Origin: Rhodosorus marinus
Taxonomy: Eukaryota > Rhodophyta > Stylonematophyceae > Stylonematales > Stylonemataceae
Direction: 5' to 3'
Length of the DNA: 64,000 nt
Assembly (NCBI GenBank): GCA_029953675.1
Contig: JAMWBK010000003.1
Span: 2,976,001 to 3,040,000 of the forward strand
This document shows positions 43,139 to 54,713 of the stretch, piece by piece. The number at the start of each line of letters is the position of its first letter. Within the stretch, counting starts at the first letter, position 1. Both the position numbers and the translations under genes were made by a program. A model generated the notes under the pieces. It searched no databases. It was not told where the DNA came from and saw only the letters and a list, made by a program, of their open reading frames with translations.

Positions 43139-44426
43139 TCACAATATGTTTAGCGCGAGCTCGTAAGCATGGGTTAGTCTATTACATACACAGGCTCCAG
43201 ACAACGGGTAGTTTGAGACCGAAAGGGTGTCTTCAACCCAGTCCGCTTCAACCTTGTAGGCGGCAATGGAAACCCAGAAGCACTTCGGTTAGCACGACAT
43301 CGGCGTCTGTTCTCGTAGTTCGTGATTCAGTCCTCCTCACCTTTCCTTTAGCCATCGCCCCGATTACGTAAACAACACTCTCACCTTCCCGGGTCTCAAC
43401 GACTTCCTTTGCGTGGTCCACAACATTCACCATCTTCTCGCTATTGAACGAGAATGCTAAGGTTTCCAAGGAACAGCGACAAAGACGGTCAGTTTGGACG
43501 GATTGAAGTAACACTTAAAAGCATCTGTAGCTCTCAAAACTCTTATGCTCAGGAGATTTTTTGCTTACCAAACTTTGCACTACCGACTGGCAGATGTGAA
43601 GTTACCGGGTTTCTAATCACCTTCATGAGCGTGTCCTGACTGTTAGTTGCTCTAATCTTGAACTTGCTTAGGAGCTCAGCTGATAGTAGATCGAGGGACG
43701 ATAGTTTGCAGAGATCAGTGAACTTGGATCACTATTTGATGCGAGAGAGTATGTGCAGAGGTTGTTTGCTACCCATGAGCCCGGAGAAACGTCGGAAAGT
43801 CCTAGGAATTCGGAGTTGTGGATGAAGCTCAATCAGGACGTTCTTGCTGGTACGAACGTATACTTGAAGGTGACCGCTCTTGTTCAACGGACTGTCGAGG
43901 AGAGCAAGGAGGCACTGCAGAATGAAGCTTTGTCGGTCAGGGAGTGAAATACCTCCGATCGTCCGGATTTTAGTTCTAATTACCTGGTGAGCGACGTCTG
44001 GTCGGACCTCTGCTGGATCTTTTCCGCTACGCTTTATAATGCCCTTATGCTCGTCCGCGGCGAGAAGCGTAGATCCTGATCCACGTTGCCTCTTTACAAC
44101 CTCGAGGTTGGCGCAGTCCAGTACAACAATCACCTATAGCAAAAGTAGCAGACGGTGCTTTCCGTTCTGTCAGTTACAAGGTTTGGCTTTCGATATACAA
44201 ATGTAAGCATGGGCGTCGTGGTCGGACAGACCTTCTTCACGGAAGTTTCCGGAGCTACTGCCGAAGCCAAACCAGCGTCGCTGTCATCTAGCTGCCCAGC
44301 ATCATTTCCATCCAGAATCGCCTTGTACATAGACGCGGACTGCTTCCTTTCTTCCTTCCTCTTCTTCCGTCTCATTTGCCCGTCATCAGCATCCTTGGAT
44401 TCACGTTTTCGAACACCAGACTTCAT
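43139..44426 (-). CDS. EMG1: EMG1/Nep1 18S rRNA pseudouridine N1-methyltransferase
   Basis: Six exons on the minus strand: 44426-44199, 44133-43984, 43914-43773, 43679-43569, 43456-43341 and 43252-43139. Introns are 65-112 bp and the frame is continuous for 286 aa. EMG1 (SPOUT fold) methylates the hypermodified pseudouridine of 18S rRNA and is required for small-subunit biogenesis. Features across exons: [38 protein letters not shown] joined to [78 protein letters not shown] and the terminal [20 protein letters not shown]. All are the expected Nep1 landmarks. The N-terminal 60 residues are Lys/Arg- and Asp-rich, as is common. Without splicing only fragments are visible. Confidence 0.92.
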
Positions 44427-45372
44427 ATCGATTCCACAGTTCAGATGTGCGTTGCAAACCTATTCGTTTTTCATTCCTTGCTCACCATGTATTTTCCTTG
44501 AAGACTTCCTCCTAAGGCGAAATCCTTATAGGCTTATCGATGACAATCAATCCGAAAATCTGATGAGCGAATGCCGCCGACGGTGTTATTAGTGTTCATC
44601 CTCTTTAAAGAAGAGTCAGAAAGCTCAATGTCTTCGCGGCTCGGGATCATATGGATCGACTCTTTTCGTTTAGGACGAGTGTATGTAAAGATCAGCGTCA
44701 GAAAACTACATTATTGAACGTCTTTCTAAGAATTAGGATCTCTGTCTGTCTTCCTGAAGAAAACTTCATCACTAAAAGCCGTCGTCGCGGAAGTGAACCT
44801 TTTTGAGTGTGACAAGAAGATCTCTGTCCGCATGACGAGCTTATATTGTCTGTCTTCTTCCTCACGAAACATAGCCTTTCGACTAGTGAACAATGGAAAA
44901 GATGGGTTAGGTAAGTTGTAGCATGTTGAGCATCCCTTCACAACAGGAATTTCGGTCTGCTTTGTTGACTAGCAACAGCCAAGTGCTTAGCTTCGCGTAT
45001 GAGGAGAGATCAGTTGGGAGTGAAGCTAGATTTCTGTTTGAAGCTCCAAGACAGTACTCTACTGTACGAGGAGGACAGCTTGGGCTGTTGGTTGGAGGAG
45101 CTTCATATAGGAGTGGGAAAGGAATGTCGGACTGGTTTGATTTCTGGTTTAGAAGATTAAGACTTCTACGACGAGTTTGTAATCGCTGATGGAGTGTTTC
45201 TGATGGACTGTAGTCGATAGAATGGAGAGCGAGCTTTGAGTTTGACGGAAAAGGGGTCTAGTTCTGTGGTTTGTTTGTAGGATGTACTTGGTTTGGTGTA
45301 GAATTCCGAAGGGCCAACCTGTTTATGGATTTGAAATGATTTTGTTGGTTGAGGGTTGCATTGTTTGGAGGA
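44427..45372. other. Divergent intergenic region between EMG1 and SNAP43
   Basis: About 0.95 kb, moderately G/T-rich towards SNAP43. Open frames at 44726-44941 (minus) and 44923-45189 (plus) have no recognisable features. No AT valley as deep as those elsewhere. Confidence 0.35.
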
Positions 45373-46432
45373 ATGATGAGCTCGAAAAGGAGAGGTAGAG
45401 AGCGGAGAAGTGAATCCGATGGCGTTGTTGAGGATCTTGAGGATGGCGCACATCACGAGGAGGGAAATGGTGATGAAACGAGCAACAGGATATTAGAGGA
45501 TGCGTACATGGTTGTGGAGGGACTGGAGACAGCTCCGTATGTGGAGGACATTCGATTATTGATTTTGAGCGCGCTCAAGAGAGAATCTCCGGATGAGATC
45601 GCTACTATAGCTGATGCATGGAAGGATATGAAGTTCTCCTACATTTACTTTTCCAATCCTACCGTTTTGGTGAGTTCTCCAACCCGTACTCAGGATGTAG
45701 CACCGCATCTGATAGTTTGCCAATGCATGATTGTTCTTTAACCCTTTTGATCTTGTCTTGACGTTTTGTTCGTTTCCATCACCTTCGCGCTGGAAGACGC
45801 GTGTCGAATTCCTTCAGTGTTTGTATCAGGAGACAATATCACTTGTTCGGGAACCACAAAAGCTGCTTCATACAAACACCTCAGACGAGCGGGTTAGCAA
45901 CGTTTCAATGAATCTCCTCGTCCTCCTCTTCGAATGTCAACCTCATCGAAACACTGCAAAGGAAGCGAAGATCAGAATAGACAAAAGCATATGGATCGAG
46001 CTAAAAAGCAAGCCACAAACTACCCATCTACTTCAGCAAGATGCTTATGTACTCGTAGTGTCATCTTACCTTGTTGCTGGACCCGCAGCGGCGCAGAAGA
46101 ATCTCGAGATCCGATCGAAACGTCCACTTACCCGTGCACACATGTCGCAAACTTACGGTGCTCGTGATCAAAATTTGGCGGAAATGCTCTTAATATTTCC
46201 GTTTGATTAACAATATACGTATATTATTGTAGGATATGTTCTAAATTTTGGTGCTTCCACAGAAGCGGCTGTGGAAAGGGACCGAAGGAGGAGAGCTAGG
46301 AAGTTGGTGGCGAAGGCCGAGGCCGTACAGGAAGTTGGATCCTTTGATTGTTTAGATCAATCGTTCAGAGAGTACGAATCTCAACGAGCGTGGAAAGCGG
46401 TTTCTGATTGTTATCGAGTGATTCTGAACTAG
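45373..46432 (+). CDS. SNAPC1: SNAPc subunit SNAP43/SNAPC1-like
   Basis: Three exons, 45373-45669, 45818-46157 and 46263-46432; 268 aa. SNAPc binds the proximal sequence element of snRNA genes and is needed for Pol II and Pol III snRNA transcription. The match rests on pattern. IATIADAWKDMKFSYIYFSN resembles the FxxLWxxxKFSxIY segment of SNAP43. It is followed by a helical block (LYQETISLV), then VSMNLLVLLFECQPHR-like NVSMNLLVLLFECQPHRNTA, where SNAP43 has LYLLYxLYxTQP. Next is KIRIDKSIWIELKSK (SNAP43: KIRVSLxDWxxL) and LLQQDAYVLVVSSYLVAG (SNAP43: DAxYVFxKLxxxxAF). The third exon is Arg-rich (ERDRRRRARKLVAKAEAVQE). The last junction (donor ACG/GTGCTC) is the weakest. The C-terminus is shorter than in human SNAPC1. 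Confidence 0.72.
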
Positions 46433-46982
46433 GGCAACTCCCCCTGAAACTGAACAGGTATAGAATCTCGAGAGCAGCTTTGAGAGATCTTGGACTCACG
46501 CTTCCTGGAAGGATAGTACCCTCTTTTGCTGTCGACGCTAGAGTTCGGTTTGATGAATTCACGATGAGCAAGAAGAGGTGACAGCGAAGAGGGCAGCAGT
46601 CAGATGTGCATAAGCTCACGGGCGTGTATGAGAAGACAACCGTCACGTTTAGGGATGGAGTTTGGCGATTAAGAATTCAGGTCCACGTTCTACTCGAAAA
46701 AATCGTGTGAAGCAGAGCAGATCAGCTCTGTACAAAGGGCTCCGCTCTTATTTCCGTGTATGTGGACATTTTGAATGGAAAAAACTGTTTGGTCTTCACA
46801 TTGGACGTGATTACCGGCAGCTTTCAAATGCTTTGTACACACATTCCTAACTCGCGGTCGCACGTGAACTGTTGCCCGGCATCTCTGTCTTGACGATCAA
46901 ACATCCTTGAACAAGACATCATGAAACGGATATGGTGGACCGAATAAATTTATTTTTATAGCGAATACAAGGACGTTTAAAC
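46433..46982. other. Convergent gap between SNAP43 and the export-domain gene
   Basis: About 550 bp of 3'-flanking DNA. No gene, repeat or RNA recognised. Confidence 0.35.
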
Positions 46983-49730
46983 CTACAGCTTTCGATCGTA
47001 GTACCTCTGAAATGTTGCTTGAATGCGTTTTTCCTTTAGCTCTTGTAATTCCTCTGGTGTCATTTCACTCTCTGGCTTTTCGTTTGCGTTGTCGTCGCCT
47101 TTCAATACAGAGGTTACTGGTTCAGCAATCTTTTGAATAAACTTGGATATCAAATCCCGTTTCCGCATTTTTTTTGAGTTGCTCCCGGAAGTCCCATCGT
47201 CATCTTCATCGTCCTCTAGGTCTTCTGGATTGATTTCATTTCCATCCTCATCCACGTAAACATATGCGACAGTTTCACCATTCTCGTCAACCTCGTAATC
47301 ACTTGGGTCCATCTCATTCCCATCCTCATCAACGTAGACAACTGCGACATCTTCATCTGCGTCGGTAGTTGCACTATACGCGGACTCGTCAACTTCGTTT
47401 CCATCCTCATCTACGTAAACATATTGCACAGCTTGACCTGCCTCGTCAATCGCATATGCAGATGGGTCTAGTTCATTTCCATCTTCATCTACATACACGT
47501 ATTCTGCTTCTTCCTCGAGCGATTTGTCGGAATCCTCCGCAGACGTTGTGAGTTTTCTGACAAGTCGAGAAAACATGTCCCTCTTCCTTTCTCTGGACTC
47601 CTTGATAGTTGTGAGCTCTTCCGTCAAGTTCTCCGATACATTTTCAACTTTTACATTTTCCGATAGGAGCTTCTCGTCTTTTTTCTGGCCACCTGACGGT
47701 ACGAACTCCGGTTTCACGTCCTTGGTTTCAGTTTTCACGGCTTCAACTGTTTCTACAACTTTCTCTTCAACCTTGGCTACGGGCTCTTCCTTCACTTTCT
47801 TCGGCTCTGCAATTAGTGCTTCGACTTCTTCATTCTCGGATTTTGCTTCCTCTTCCTCCGAATCCTCCGAAACAGAAGGTTCAGATGAGCGGTTGCCCAA
47901 CAGCCGAGAAAATATGTTCTTTCGCTCTTCTCTATCGTCGGTGGCGGGAGTGACCTCGTCTGCCACGTCCTCCGCCACGGATGCAGCAGCTAACGGCTCC
48001 TCAACCACAGTCTTGGGGATGTCAGGCAAAACTGCTTTCACCTTTGGTTCAGGAGTCTTAGTTTCAGCCTTTTCGGGTTCTGGTTTCTGGTAATCTTCCG
48101 CCGCATCCTCCTCCGCCTTCTCTTCCTCCGCCTCTTCCGATTCGGGCTTTGGAGTTCCGAAAATACTCTTCAACAGTGAGAATGCGCCCACCTTTTTGGT
48201 TTCCGTCTCGACGTCCTCGCTGGACGGGAAATCTTCCTCCTTCTCAGTCTCGGCCTTTGTATCCACGACCGCCGGTTGTGGGACCTCCAACTTCGGCTCC
48301 AACTTCGGCTCCGGCTCCGGCTCCGGTTCCGGCTCGGGTTCTGGCTGCAGTTCCTGCTGTTGCTCCTCCTCCTCATCTGGTTCTGGCTCTTTCTTTGACC
48401 ACAGGCGTTGGAAAAACCCTGGCTTCTCTGAAGCCTTTTCCTCAGTATCAGATTCCTCTGCCGCGATCGTCTCCCCTACTTTCTCCTCCGCTTTCTCAAC
48501 CACCTTTTCAACGGTCTTCTCCGTTGCTGTCGCTCCCGACGGAGAACTGGGCTTCCAGGAAGGTTGAGCTACTCGCAATTTTTCTTTCACTTCCACCTCG
48601 ACAGCTTCTCCTTCAAGGACAGCACTCTGCTTTCCGACAAACATTGAGGTCGTTCCTGCTAGCAGCATGAAAGCGCCGGCACCAGCAGCGTAATACTGTT
48701 GAGACGAGCGGAGAAGAATGACAGAATAGAGCATTAGACTCATTGGAAAATGCTGTCTTGCATTCCGGTGTTTCAACTATTCTTGCAACATCCTCAACAA
48801 ATCTGGGTATCATCTAGGGTTACTTGAACGAAACCTGCAGATCGTCTTGGATCGGATTGTGGAATACAAAGCGTAGCTCTACTAATGAAGAAGCAGCATG
48901 CAAGACACTCTGATGTATGAAGCTCCCTTACCGTCCCCATAATACAGAGTGCGCTCATGATGAGCCCCGACAGGCCTATACCGACCAATATTGAGATAAA
49001 CGCAGGAAGCGCATTCATTCCTAGGACATACGCGACCATTGTGCCAGTCCAGGCGCCCGTTCCTGGCAGGGGAATTCCCACGAACAGGGCAAGCGCTATA
49101 AGCCGCTTGCGTGAATCTCCAAAGTCTTTAGAAAGGGTAGAGATTGCCATTCAGATGGGGAAACTCTGCGAAAGGGGGATTTCTCAGCCTGCATTTCGGC
49201 CACAGTCGCATACCTTCGGCTAGAGATCGAGCTCGCTTTACAAGTCCACCAATAAGCTGTCTCACGATTTTCATCCTCAGTGCGAAAAAGAGGGGAATGA
49301 CGGGGAGAAAGTTACCGAGGACACAAGTATAGTAGATGGTTAGGGGATGGAATCCCATCAAGTATCCTATGGGAACTCCACCACGTAGCTCGACTATTGG
49401 AAGCGCGGAGATTGCCGCAAGTACCAATTGATCGGAAAGTCCCTATGGATGAACAAAAGACGAAACCGGTCAGATCCAGAAAGATCTATACAGTTCTCAA
49501 GCTGGAGATCCTATAGATTCAATGCTCACCCATCGAGTACTCAAGTATTTTGCAATATCCAGCGAAGTAGACGCAACGGCGCGTGCAGGAAGAAACGCAC
49601 CAACAACACCAGCAACACCCTTAGCAGCTTTGGTCACAGCCACTTTCTTCTCCTTCTTCAACGCACATGTCACCGTAAGCCGGCGTTTTAACCGAGGCCT
49701 CGCAGCCCCCGGAGCAACAAATCCGGTCAT
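46983..49730 (-). CDS. Plastid-type small multi-drug export domain protein with long acidic repeat tail
   Basis: Four exons on the minus strand: 49730-49530, 49442-49214, 49125-48932 and 48695-46983; 778 aa, frame continuous. Exon 1 encodes a Lys/Arg/Ala-rich transit-like segment. Exons 2-3 encode the Sm_multidrug_ex domain (PF06695): ALPIVELRGGVPIGYLMGFH, YYTCVLGNFLPVIPLFFALR, LALFVGIPLPGTGAWTGTMV and SILVGIGLSGLIMSALCIMG. Exon 4 starts with one more hydrophobic segment (YYAAGAGAFMLLAGTTSMFV). It then runs about 540 residues of Glu/Pro/Lys-rich low-complexity sequence with EPEPEPEPEPEPK runs, recurring FxRLLxxKxxx motifs (FFQRLWSKK, LLKSIFG, IFSRLLGN, MFSRLVRKL, LISKFIQKI) and four copies of a VYVDEDGNExDP repeat. 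Bacterial and plastid homologues lack such a tail. Transport function is unproven for the family. A relic copy of exon 1 lies at 51629-51875. Confidence 0.85.
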
Positions 49731-51426
49731 GCTCTCCGTTATGCCTTCTTCTCAACTACTCACCAACCAAACCAAGCAAAACACAAAACCAATCACACCA
49801 AAACAAAAAACAAAAAAACCACCTACAAAATCTCGCCTCAAGATCCAAAATTACTTCCCCAAACCTCCTACTTCTACAAAGCACTCCATTCCCTTACCTA
49901 CCTACCCATCCATACATAGAAAATCCTGAGTGTGAGACCCCTAAACCATTCCCCAACCAACTCCAAAGAAAAAAACCAAAGCAGTCGGTCATCCTATCAT
50001 CCATACTTCTATCCCCCACAAAACCGAAAGCATCCAATCTATCTCTCCTTCCCCCCCTCATGACTCCGATCCGTCTCCACATCGCACAGCCACACGCCAC
50101 TACTACACAAATCTTGTTAATCGTTCACCTCATAAAATCAATCCAATCTCATTATTCAATCAAAATAATTCATTATTTGTTAATTGCGTAACCTAGTCAG
50201 TCTATAACAAGAACTATTGATTGAATAGTTAGATGACGCTTAAATCATATCTATTGATCTGATCAGGTACTACGGGGGTTAGATGAATCAAATATCTTAA
50301 GGGTCGCCAGATAAAGTTGATTATTGTTTATAAAATACGAATGTTCGGTATGCCCAATAGCGAAAGCCGTCGATTTTTTCCTGGCTGAAACCCCCCCTTC
50401 CCTCATACACGATTTTATTCCTTTGGAAGAAACTTTTCGATTATTTGTTGAATTAATTGGAGAAACGAAGATTTGTTGGATCAACGAAAATAAATTTGAC
50501 TGAATAGACGGAAATACTTGGATTTTTTTTGTTGGGTTCGTTTTAGTAAGGAGACCGTTTTGGAAAGTACTATAACGGTTAGGAAGGAGGGTTGCGTGCG
50601 GTGGATTTGCCTCAAGCTGAGCTATTGAAGTTGAGCTATGTGTCCAAGTCACAAAGCGGGTTCGTAGATGATCTTGATATGCTTACTGACCAAAGAGGAA
50701 GAGGTGCTTGCGGGAATTTTACAGAAAGGCGTCCCATCGTTGCGGAGGTGGAGGTGCCCGCCTTTTTGTGTTTTGGTTGGTTTACAACGACAAGGAAGAG
50801 TGCAAGGACAATAGAGTCGACCCAGATGTGGTGATGTAGACAGTGCCACGCAGGATCCATGCTCCCTCTGTCCATCGATTGTACCACCAGAGTACTCTGG
50901 TCCCAGATCCCTCACAATACCAAACGACCAGACAAATGCTTCTAGCTCACAACGACATCAAAAAAAAATTGAACACTCCACCCATTCTTCATTAATTTAT
51001 TTTTGCTTTTCAATAGATATATGTGGCTGAAAAGCAGTTTTTCGCGGCTCACTATCTTCCCTGGTTAAAAAACTTCAAAAACAATTCTTTCGTAAAGTAT
51101 CGAAAACGACGTTTCAGCTATTTATTTCATCGGTTTCCGAAAAAAATACAAATCTTGAAAAAATTGTTTTATTGATACCATTTTAATATATAATTTTTTA
51201 CAATTTGTAACGGACAGGAGCTTTCTTTTTCTTGATTTGATAGAATTCCTAACTGTTTTACATGGCCCGTGGCTGGTCGTAGAGTCTGGGTAGTCAGTAT
51301 TTTGATATCCTATTCTCCCTAGACTTGTGATCGAATCTGGAGGGTAGACACTGGAATGTGGGCTGTTTGCCTATCAGACTAATTGCCTGTTCAAGCCCTG
51401 TTCAAATTGAGCCCGTTTGCCTGCCG
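49731..51426. other. Gene-poor region with two AT-rich stretches
   Basis: C/A-rich leader side (49740-50110), an AT valley (50120-50300), then G/T-rich DNA (50480-50600). A second, deeper AT-rich stretch lies at about 50960-51240. No CDS is supported; an open frame on the minus strand at 50636-50887 contains a hydrophobic run but nothing recognisable. Confidence 0.35.
50154..50230. repeat. Inverted-repeat pair in the 50.2-kb AT valley
   Basis: ATTCAATCA at 50154-50162 is the perfect complement of TGATTGAAT at 50218-50226. The second copy lies inside its own small palindrome, AACTATT-GATTG-AATAGTT (50212-50230). Confidence 0.65.
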
Positions 51427-51520
51427 CGTCTGCCTGCCACGTCTGCCTGCCCCCGTCTGCCTGCCCCCGTCTGCCTGCCCCCGTCTGCCTGCCCCCGTCT
51501 GCCTGCCCCCGTCTGCCTGT
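51427..51520. repeat. 15-bp minisatellite (CGTCTGCCTGCCCCC)
   Basis: Two degenerate units (CGTCTGCCTGCCA type) are followed by about six near-perfect CGTCTGCCTGCCCCC units without spacers. The array is strongly C-rich on the + strand and ends in CGTCTGCCTGTCTTG. It sits between an AT-rich stretch and the duplicated exon relic. There are no spacers of the CRISPR kind. Confidence 0.9.
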
Positions 51521-51628
51521 CTTGTCGCCTGATTAGCACGTCTTGGCATCATGAACGCGGTGGGGAACCGTGAAAGGATGTTCTGCAAACGAGGAGTGTC
51601 TCCACACTCTAAGAACTCCCTGTGTGTC

Positions 51629-51875
51629 TAGATGCAATGCTCACCCATTGAATACTCAAGTAGTTTGACAATATCCAACCAAGTAGACGCAACCGCGTGC
51701 ACAGGAAGAAACGCACCAACAACACCAGCAACACCTTTAGGGAGCCTTGCTCACAGCCGTTTTCTTCTCCTGCTTCAACTCACATGTCACAGCAAGCCGG
51801 CGTTTTAACCGAGCTCTTACAACGGCGGGAGTAACAAATCCAGTCGTGCTACCTGTGCTTCCTTCTTCTCAACTA
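51629..51875 (-). pseudogene. Duplicated relic of exon 1 of the 47-50 kb export-domain gene
   Basis: This segment aligns along its length with 49518-49765, which contains exon 1 and flanks of the export-domain gene on the same strand. It includes a 34-bp identical run (49586-49619 versus 51702-51735). The original start ATG (49730) is ACG here (51847). A 1-bp insertion near 51740 shifts the frame, while the GT donor site after the exon is still intact. Downstream exons are not duplicated, so it is a partial, dead copy. Confidence 0.9.
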
Positions 51876-52155
51876 CAAAACAATGACAACCGAAACATTA
51901 CGAATCTAAAAGAACAAAGTCCCAACCACTTCACAACTTATCGCCAAGCAAGCTCCTGAGCACCTTTCGCCCAGGGATTCGAGCAGAGAACCGGCAGCGG
52001 TACCAAGTTGATAGACGCTTCTTTCTGGAACGAAGACAGCTCGTTTATTCTGACGTGGGAGTGACAATGCATAGAGCCTATTCTCATCTTACAGAAGCTG
52101 TGTCGGGTTTCTCCTTGGCCCATATGGGTTCGGAGATCTCGAGTTAAGCTTTGGG
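51876..52155. other. Short gap before the ankyrin gene
   Basis: 280 bp, no feature recognised beyond being the presumed promoter side of the ankyrin gene. Confidence 0.3.
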
Positions 52156-54556
52156 ATGGGGATGCATGGCAAGGATTTAGTTCAGTTCGCAGTAAGCATA
52201 CTAATCCACGGGACCCTCGCTGAATCCAACTTCTGACCACATCGAATTTGTGAAACAAGCAGGAACAGGGAAACGTTCGAGGTCTGATAGAAAGTGCTGT
52301 AGAATGCGACTTGGCAGAGTTTAGGTGGAAGGACGGCCGGAGCCTACTGCACCTAGCAAGCGCAGCTGGTCAGCTACAGAGTTGTCGTACGCTAATCCAG
52401 ATAGGTGTAGATATTAACGCACGAGAGAGGAAGCATCTTCGGGTAGGCTTGTCATATGCTTTTCTCACTTCGTCTTAAAGGGGGACCAGCCTTCTGAACT
52501 TGTGCATGGGCATTCGTCAGACTCCCCTTTACGAAAGCGCTGCCTCGGGTCACAACGACGTCGTTCAGGAACTCCTTCAATTCGGCGCGAAGGTTAATCT
52601 TGCGAAGAGTGGGGAATGGACTCCACTTATGGTCGCGGCGAGCAAAGGTTTTCCGGACGTCGTACAATCCTTGATATCGCATCGAGCGAGGTTGGACCTG
52701 TTCAATTCTGAAGGTTTCGGGGCTCAAATCCATCTTTTTTTAAAACCAAAACGAGTCGCCTTTCTCAACGTTTCCCTGACTCGTGCTACATCTTCACCTA
52801 GGGGCTTCAGCTCTACACCTTGCCGCTCGTAATGGCAATGAGCACGTAGTGAGGCTTATCCTCGATCACGATGCTTCCTGTCGACTTGTAAAGTCAGTGA
52901 ACCGCGTAGGCAAGACGCCACTGTTTCACGCATGCTACAGAGGGAACATGAAAGCTATTGAGCTTCTGATTGATTCTGGATCCGACCTAATGCACCGTGA
53001 TAGTGGACGGTCAACAATTCTGCATGAAGCGTGTTCGCAGGGTCAACGTGAGGCCGTTAAGCTTCTTCTTACGAAAGCCGGCGAAATGGGATTGTGTTCT
53101 GAGCTCACTTCCGCGCAAGATGCCATCGGTAAGGCGTGCATTTCGGTCTACCTTTCAGCGAAAGGCCGTGGTCTGGCGGGCACACTGTGTTGCCCTCCAA
53201 GAGTAACCTTCGATGACAAGTCAAAGTCGACCTGCATCAGTTGTTTGGCAACATGCATTCTCCTTCGTGGATTAACTGGTGTATCCCTTTGGAGGGCTTT
53301 TAAGAGCTTTCCCGGCACGTTCTAAGCGGATACAATGTTCTAATCTCGCCTTTCTGCGTCTCTCGGCATGAACCGGAACAGGCGACACGCCCCTACACTC
53401 CGCTGTGGCCGGTGAGAGCGTGCAATGTATTCGACTCATGCTTGAAGCCCCAGGAGCAGATCAGTACGTGAAGAACAAACGATCGAAGACTCCGTATGAG
53501 TTGGCGGTCTCTCGAAAGTCGGACACTATTGCTGAGATCTTGCTTTCCGGTAGATCCTGTCGAAATCTGCGCTAGAGCTCACTACCGGGGAGGATGCTGG
53601 AGTATGCCATTGATGAAAATGCAAAGGCCAAGCTGCAGCTTGAACACGAACACCCGCGAATGCCTTTTGGCTTCGACGTACATTTAGGGCTGCTAATAGA
53701 TACTTTCTGCTAGATGTTTTGAAAAGACGAAACCGACGAGAGTGGAAGAAGGTTTCCGCGAATTCGAGGGTGTACATCCTGCTTGTGCCGAAGTTTATCT
53801 GCTCCAAAGTCCAATCACACTGTGGTCGCATCGCGTCTGGGTTGGATGGTTGTCCCATAAATGTGCCAAACACGGACAATCGCAGGGACAAGTTCTCTGG
53901 TACTCAAGGTGGATCGGCTTTCTCAAATCTCTGCCGGCCCCGTAGTCGGGGATGGACGAGCAATCAGTACCAGGCGTCCGACCACGTCCTTACGTTGTAG
54001 ACCTGCTGAATTCTCGGCGGCCCTGGTCTCTAGAATCCAAGAAGTACTGAATGTTCTCCGTGAATGCCGGCGCGCTGCGCAAAGTGCTCGGAAGGCGGTG
54101 GGGACCGTTGTACTGTCATTGAAGAGAATTTGCTTTGCTTTGGGTGCTCCGTCGAGGTGTTGCTGATACTTGTCCTTGTCGCCGGAAAGGTCAGAATTCT
54201 TCTGTTCAGGAGCAGGAGTTGGTTTTGCGAGATCTTGTGCACAGTTTGGGGGTTGGTTTGAGGTGTCATTGGTATCATATCTCAACATGCACCTCTTTTT
54301 ACCTGAGAAAATCGCGCTAACGGTGTTGACAGTTCTTTTAGTTGGGGTAAGTGTTGTCGATCCTCGCCTAGTCCTGGAGCGGGGGGGAAGGACATCTGGC
54401 GTTCCTTTTGATGGCGCTTGCTTCGGTTTAGCGGAATAAAATGGCGTTTTCTTCTCCTGAACTGTTGATGTTTCGCTTGTGTGGTGTTAGGGCGTCACGT
54501 ACTATATTGTCAGCAAGCAGAGCAAGAAGCCGCCTCCGGACGAGAAAGAAGATTGA
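52156..54556 (+). CDS. Ankyrin-repeat protein with C-terminal membrane anchor
   Basis: Confident 5' exons: 52156-52191, 52263-52442, 52521-52713, 52802-53128 and 53382-53549. They keep frame and give ankyrin repeats: DLVQFAEQGNVRGLIESAVE, DGRSLLHLASAAGQLQSCRT, TPLYESAASGHNDVVQELLQ, ALHLAARNGNEHVVRLILDH, TPLFHACYRGNMKAIELLID, STILHEACSQGQREAVKLLL, DTPLHSAVAGESVQCIRLML and TPYELAVSRKSDTIAEILL. Probable 3' exons: one ending at 53908 (EEGFREFEGVHPACAEVYLL), one from 54001 (PAEFSAALVSRIQEVLNVLR), 54210-54251, 54308-54346 and 54491-54556. The last two join as KIALTVLTVLLVGGVTYYIV, then SKQSKKPPPDEKED, a tail-anchor-like helix with a short polar end. The junction between 53549 and the exon ending at 53908 could not be resolved; an AG before 53743 would keep frame. 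Likely role: ankyrin adaptor on a membrane. The family is not identified. Confidence 0.7.
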
Positions 54557-54713
54557 GCTGTGTTTTCTGATGCTTTTGCCAATCGTTCTTTAATATTGCT
54601 AAGCAGATTGTTATGGGATAATGAATTGCTTAGCGGAGGAGAACGAAAATGCGGCAACCCCAATTATTTTCTGAGTTTTTGCGGTTCGATCTAAAGAGCA
54701 CATTACTACCTAT

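Noticed and set aside
47524-48670. Long + strand open frames (Ser-, Pro- and Thr-rich) opposite the export-domain gene tail
   Set aside because: They are shadows of the Glu/Lys/Pro-rich low-complexity coding sequence on the minus strand, which is in frame with upstream domain exons.
48696-48776. Alternative start for exon 4 of the export-domain gene (in-frame codons to 48776)
   Set aside because: A good CAG acceptor at 48696 joins in phase to exon 3 and restores a continuous hydrophobic segment; the upstream in-frame part looks intronic.
51427-51520. C-rich repeated array considered as a CRISPR
   Set aside because: Units are contiguous 15-mers without spacers, in a eukaryotic context; it is a minisatellite.
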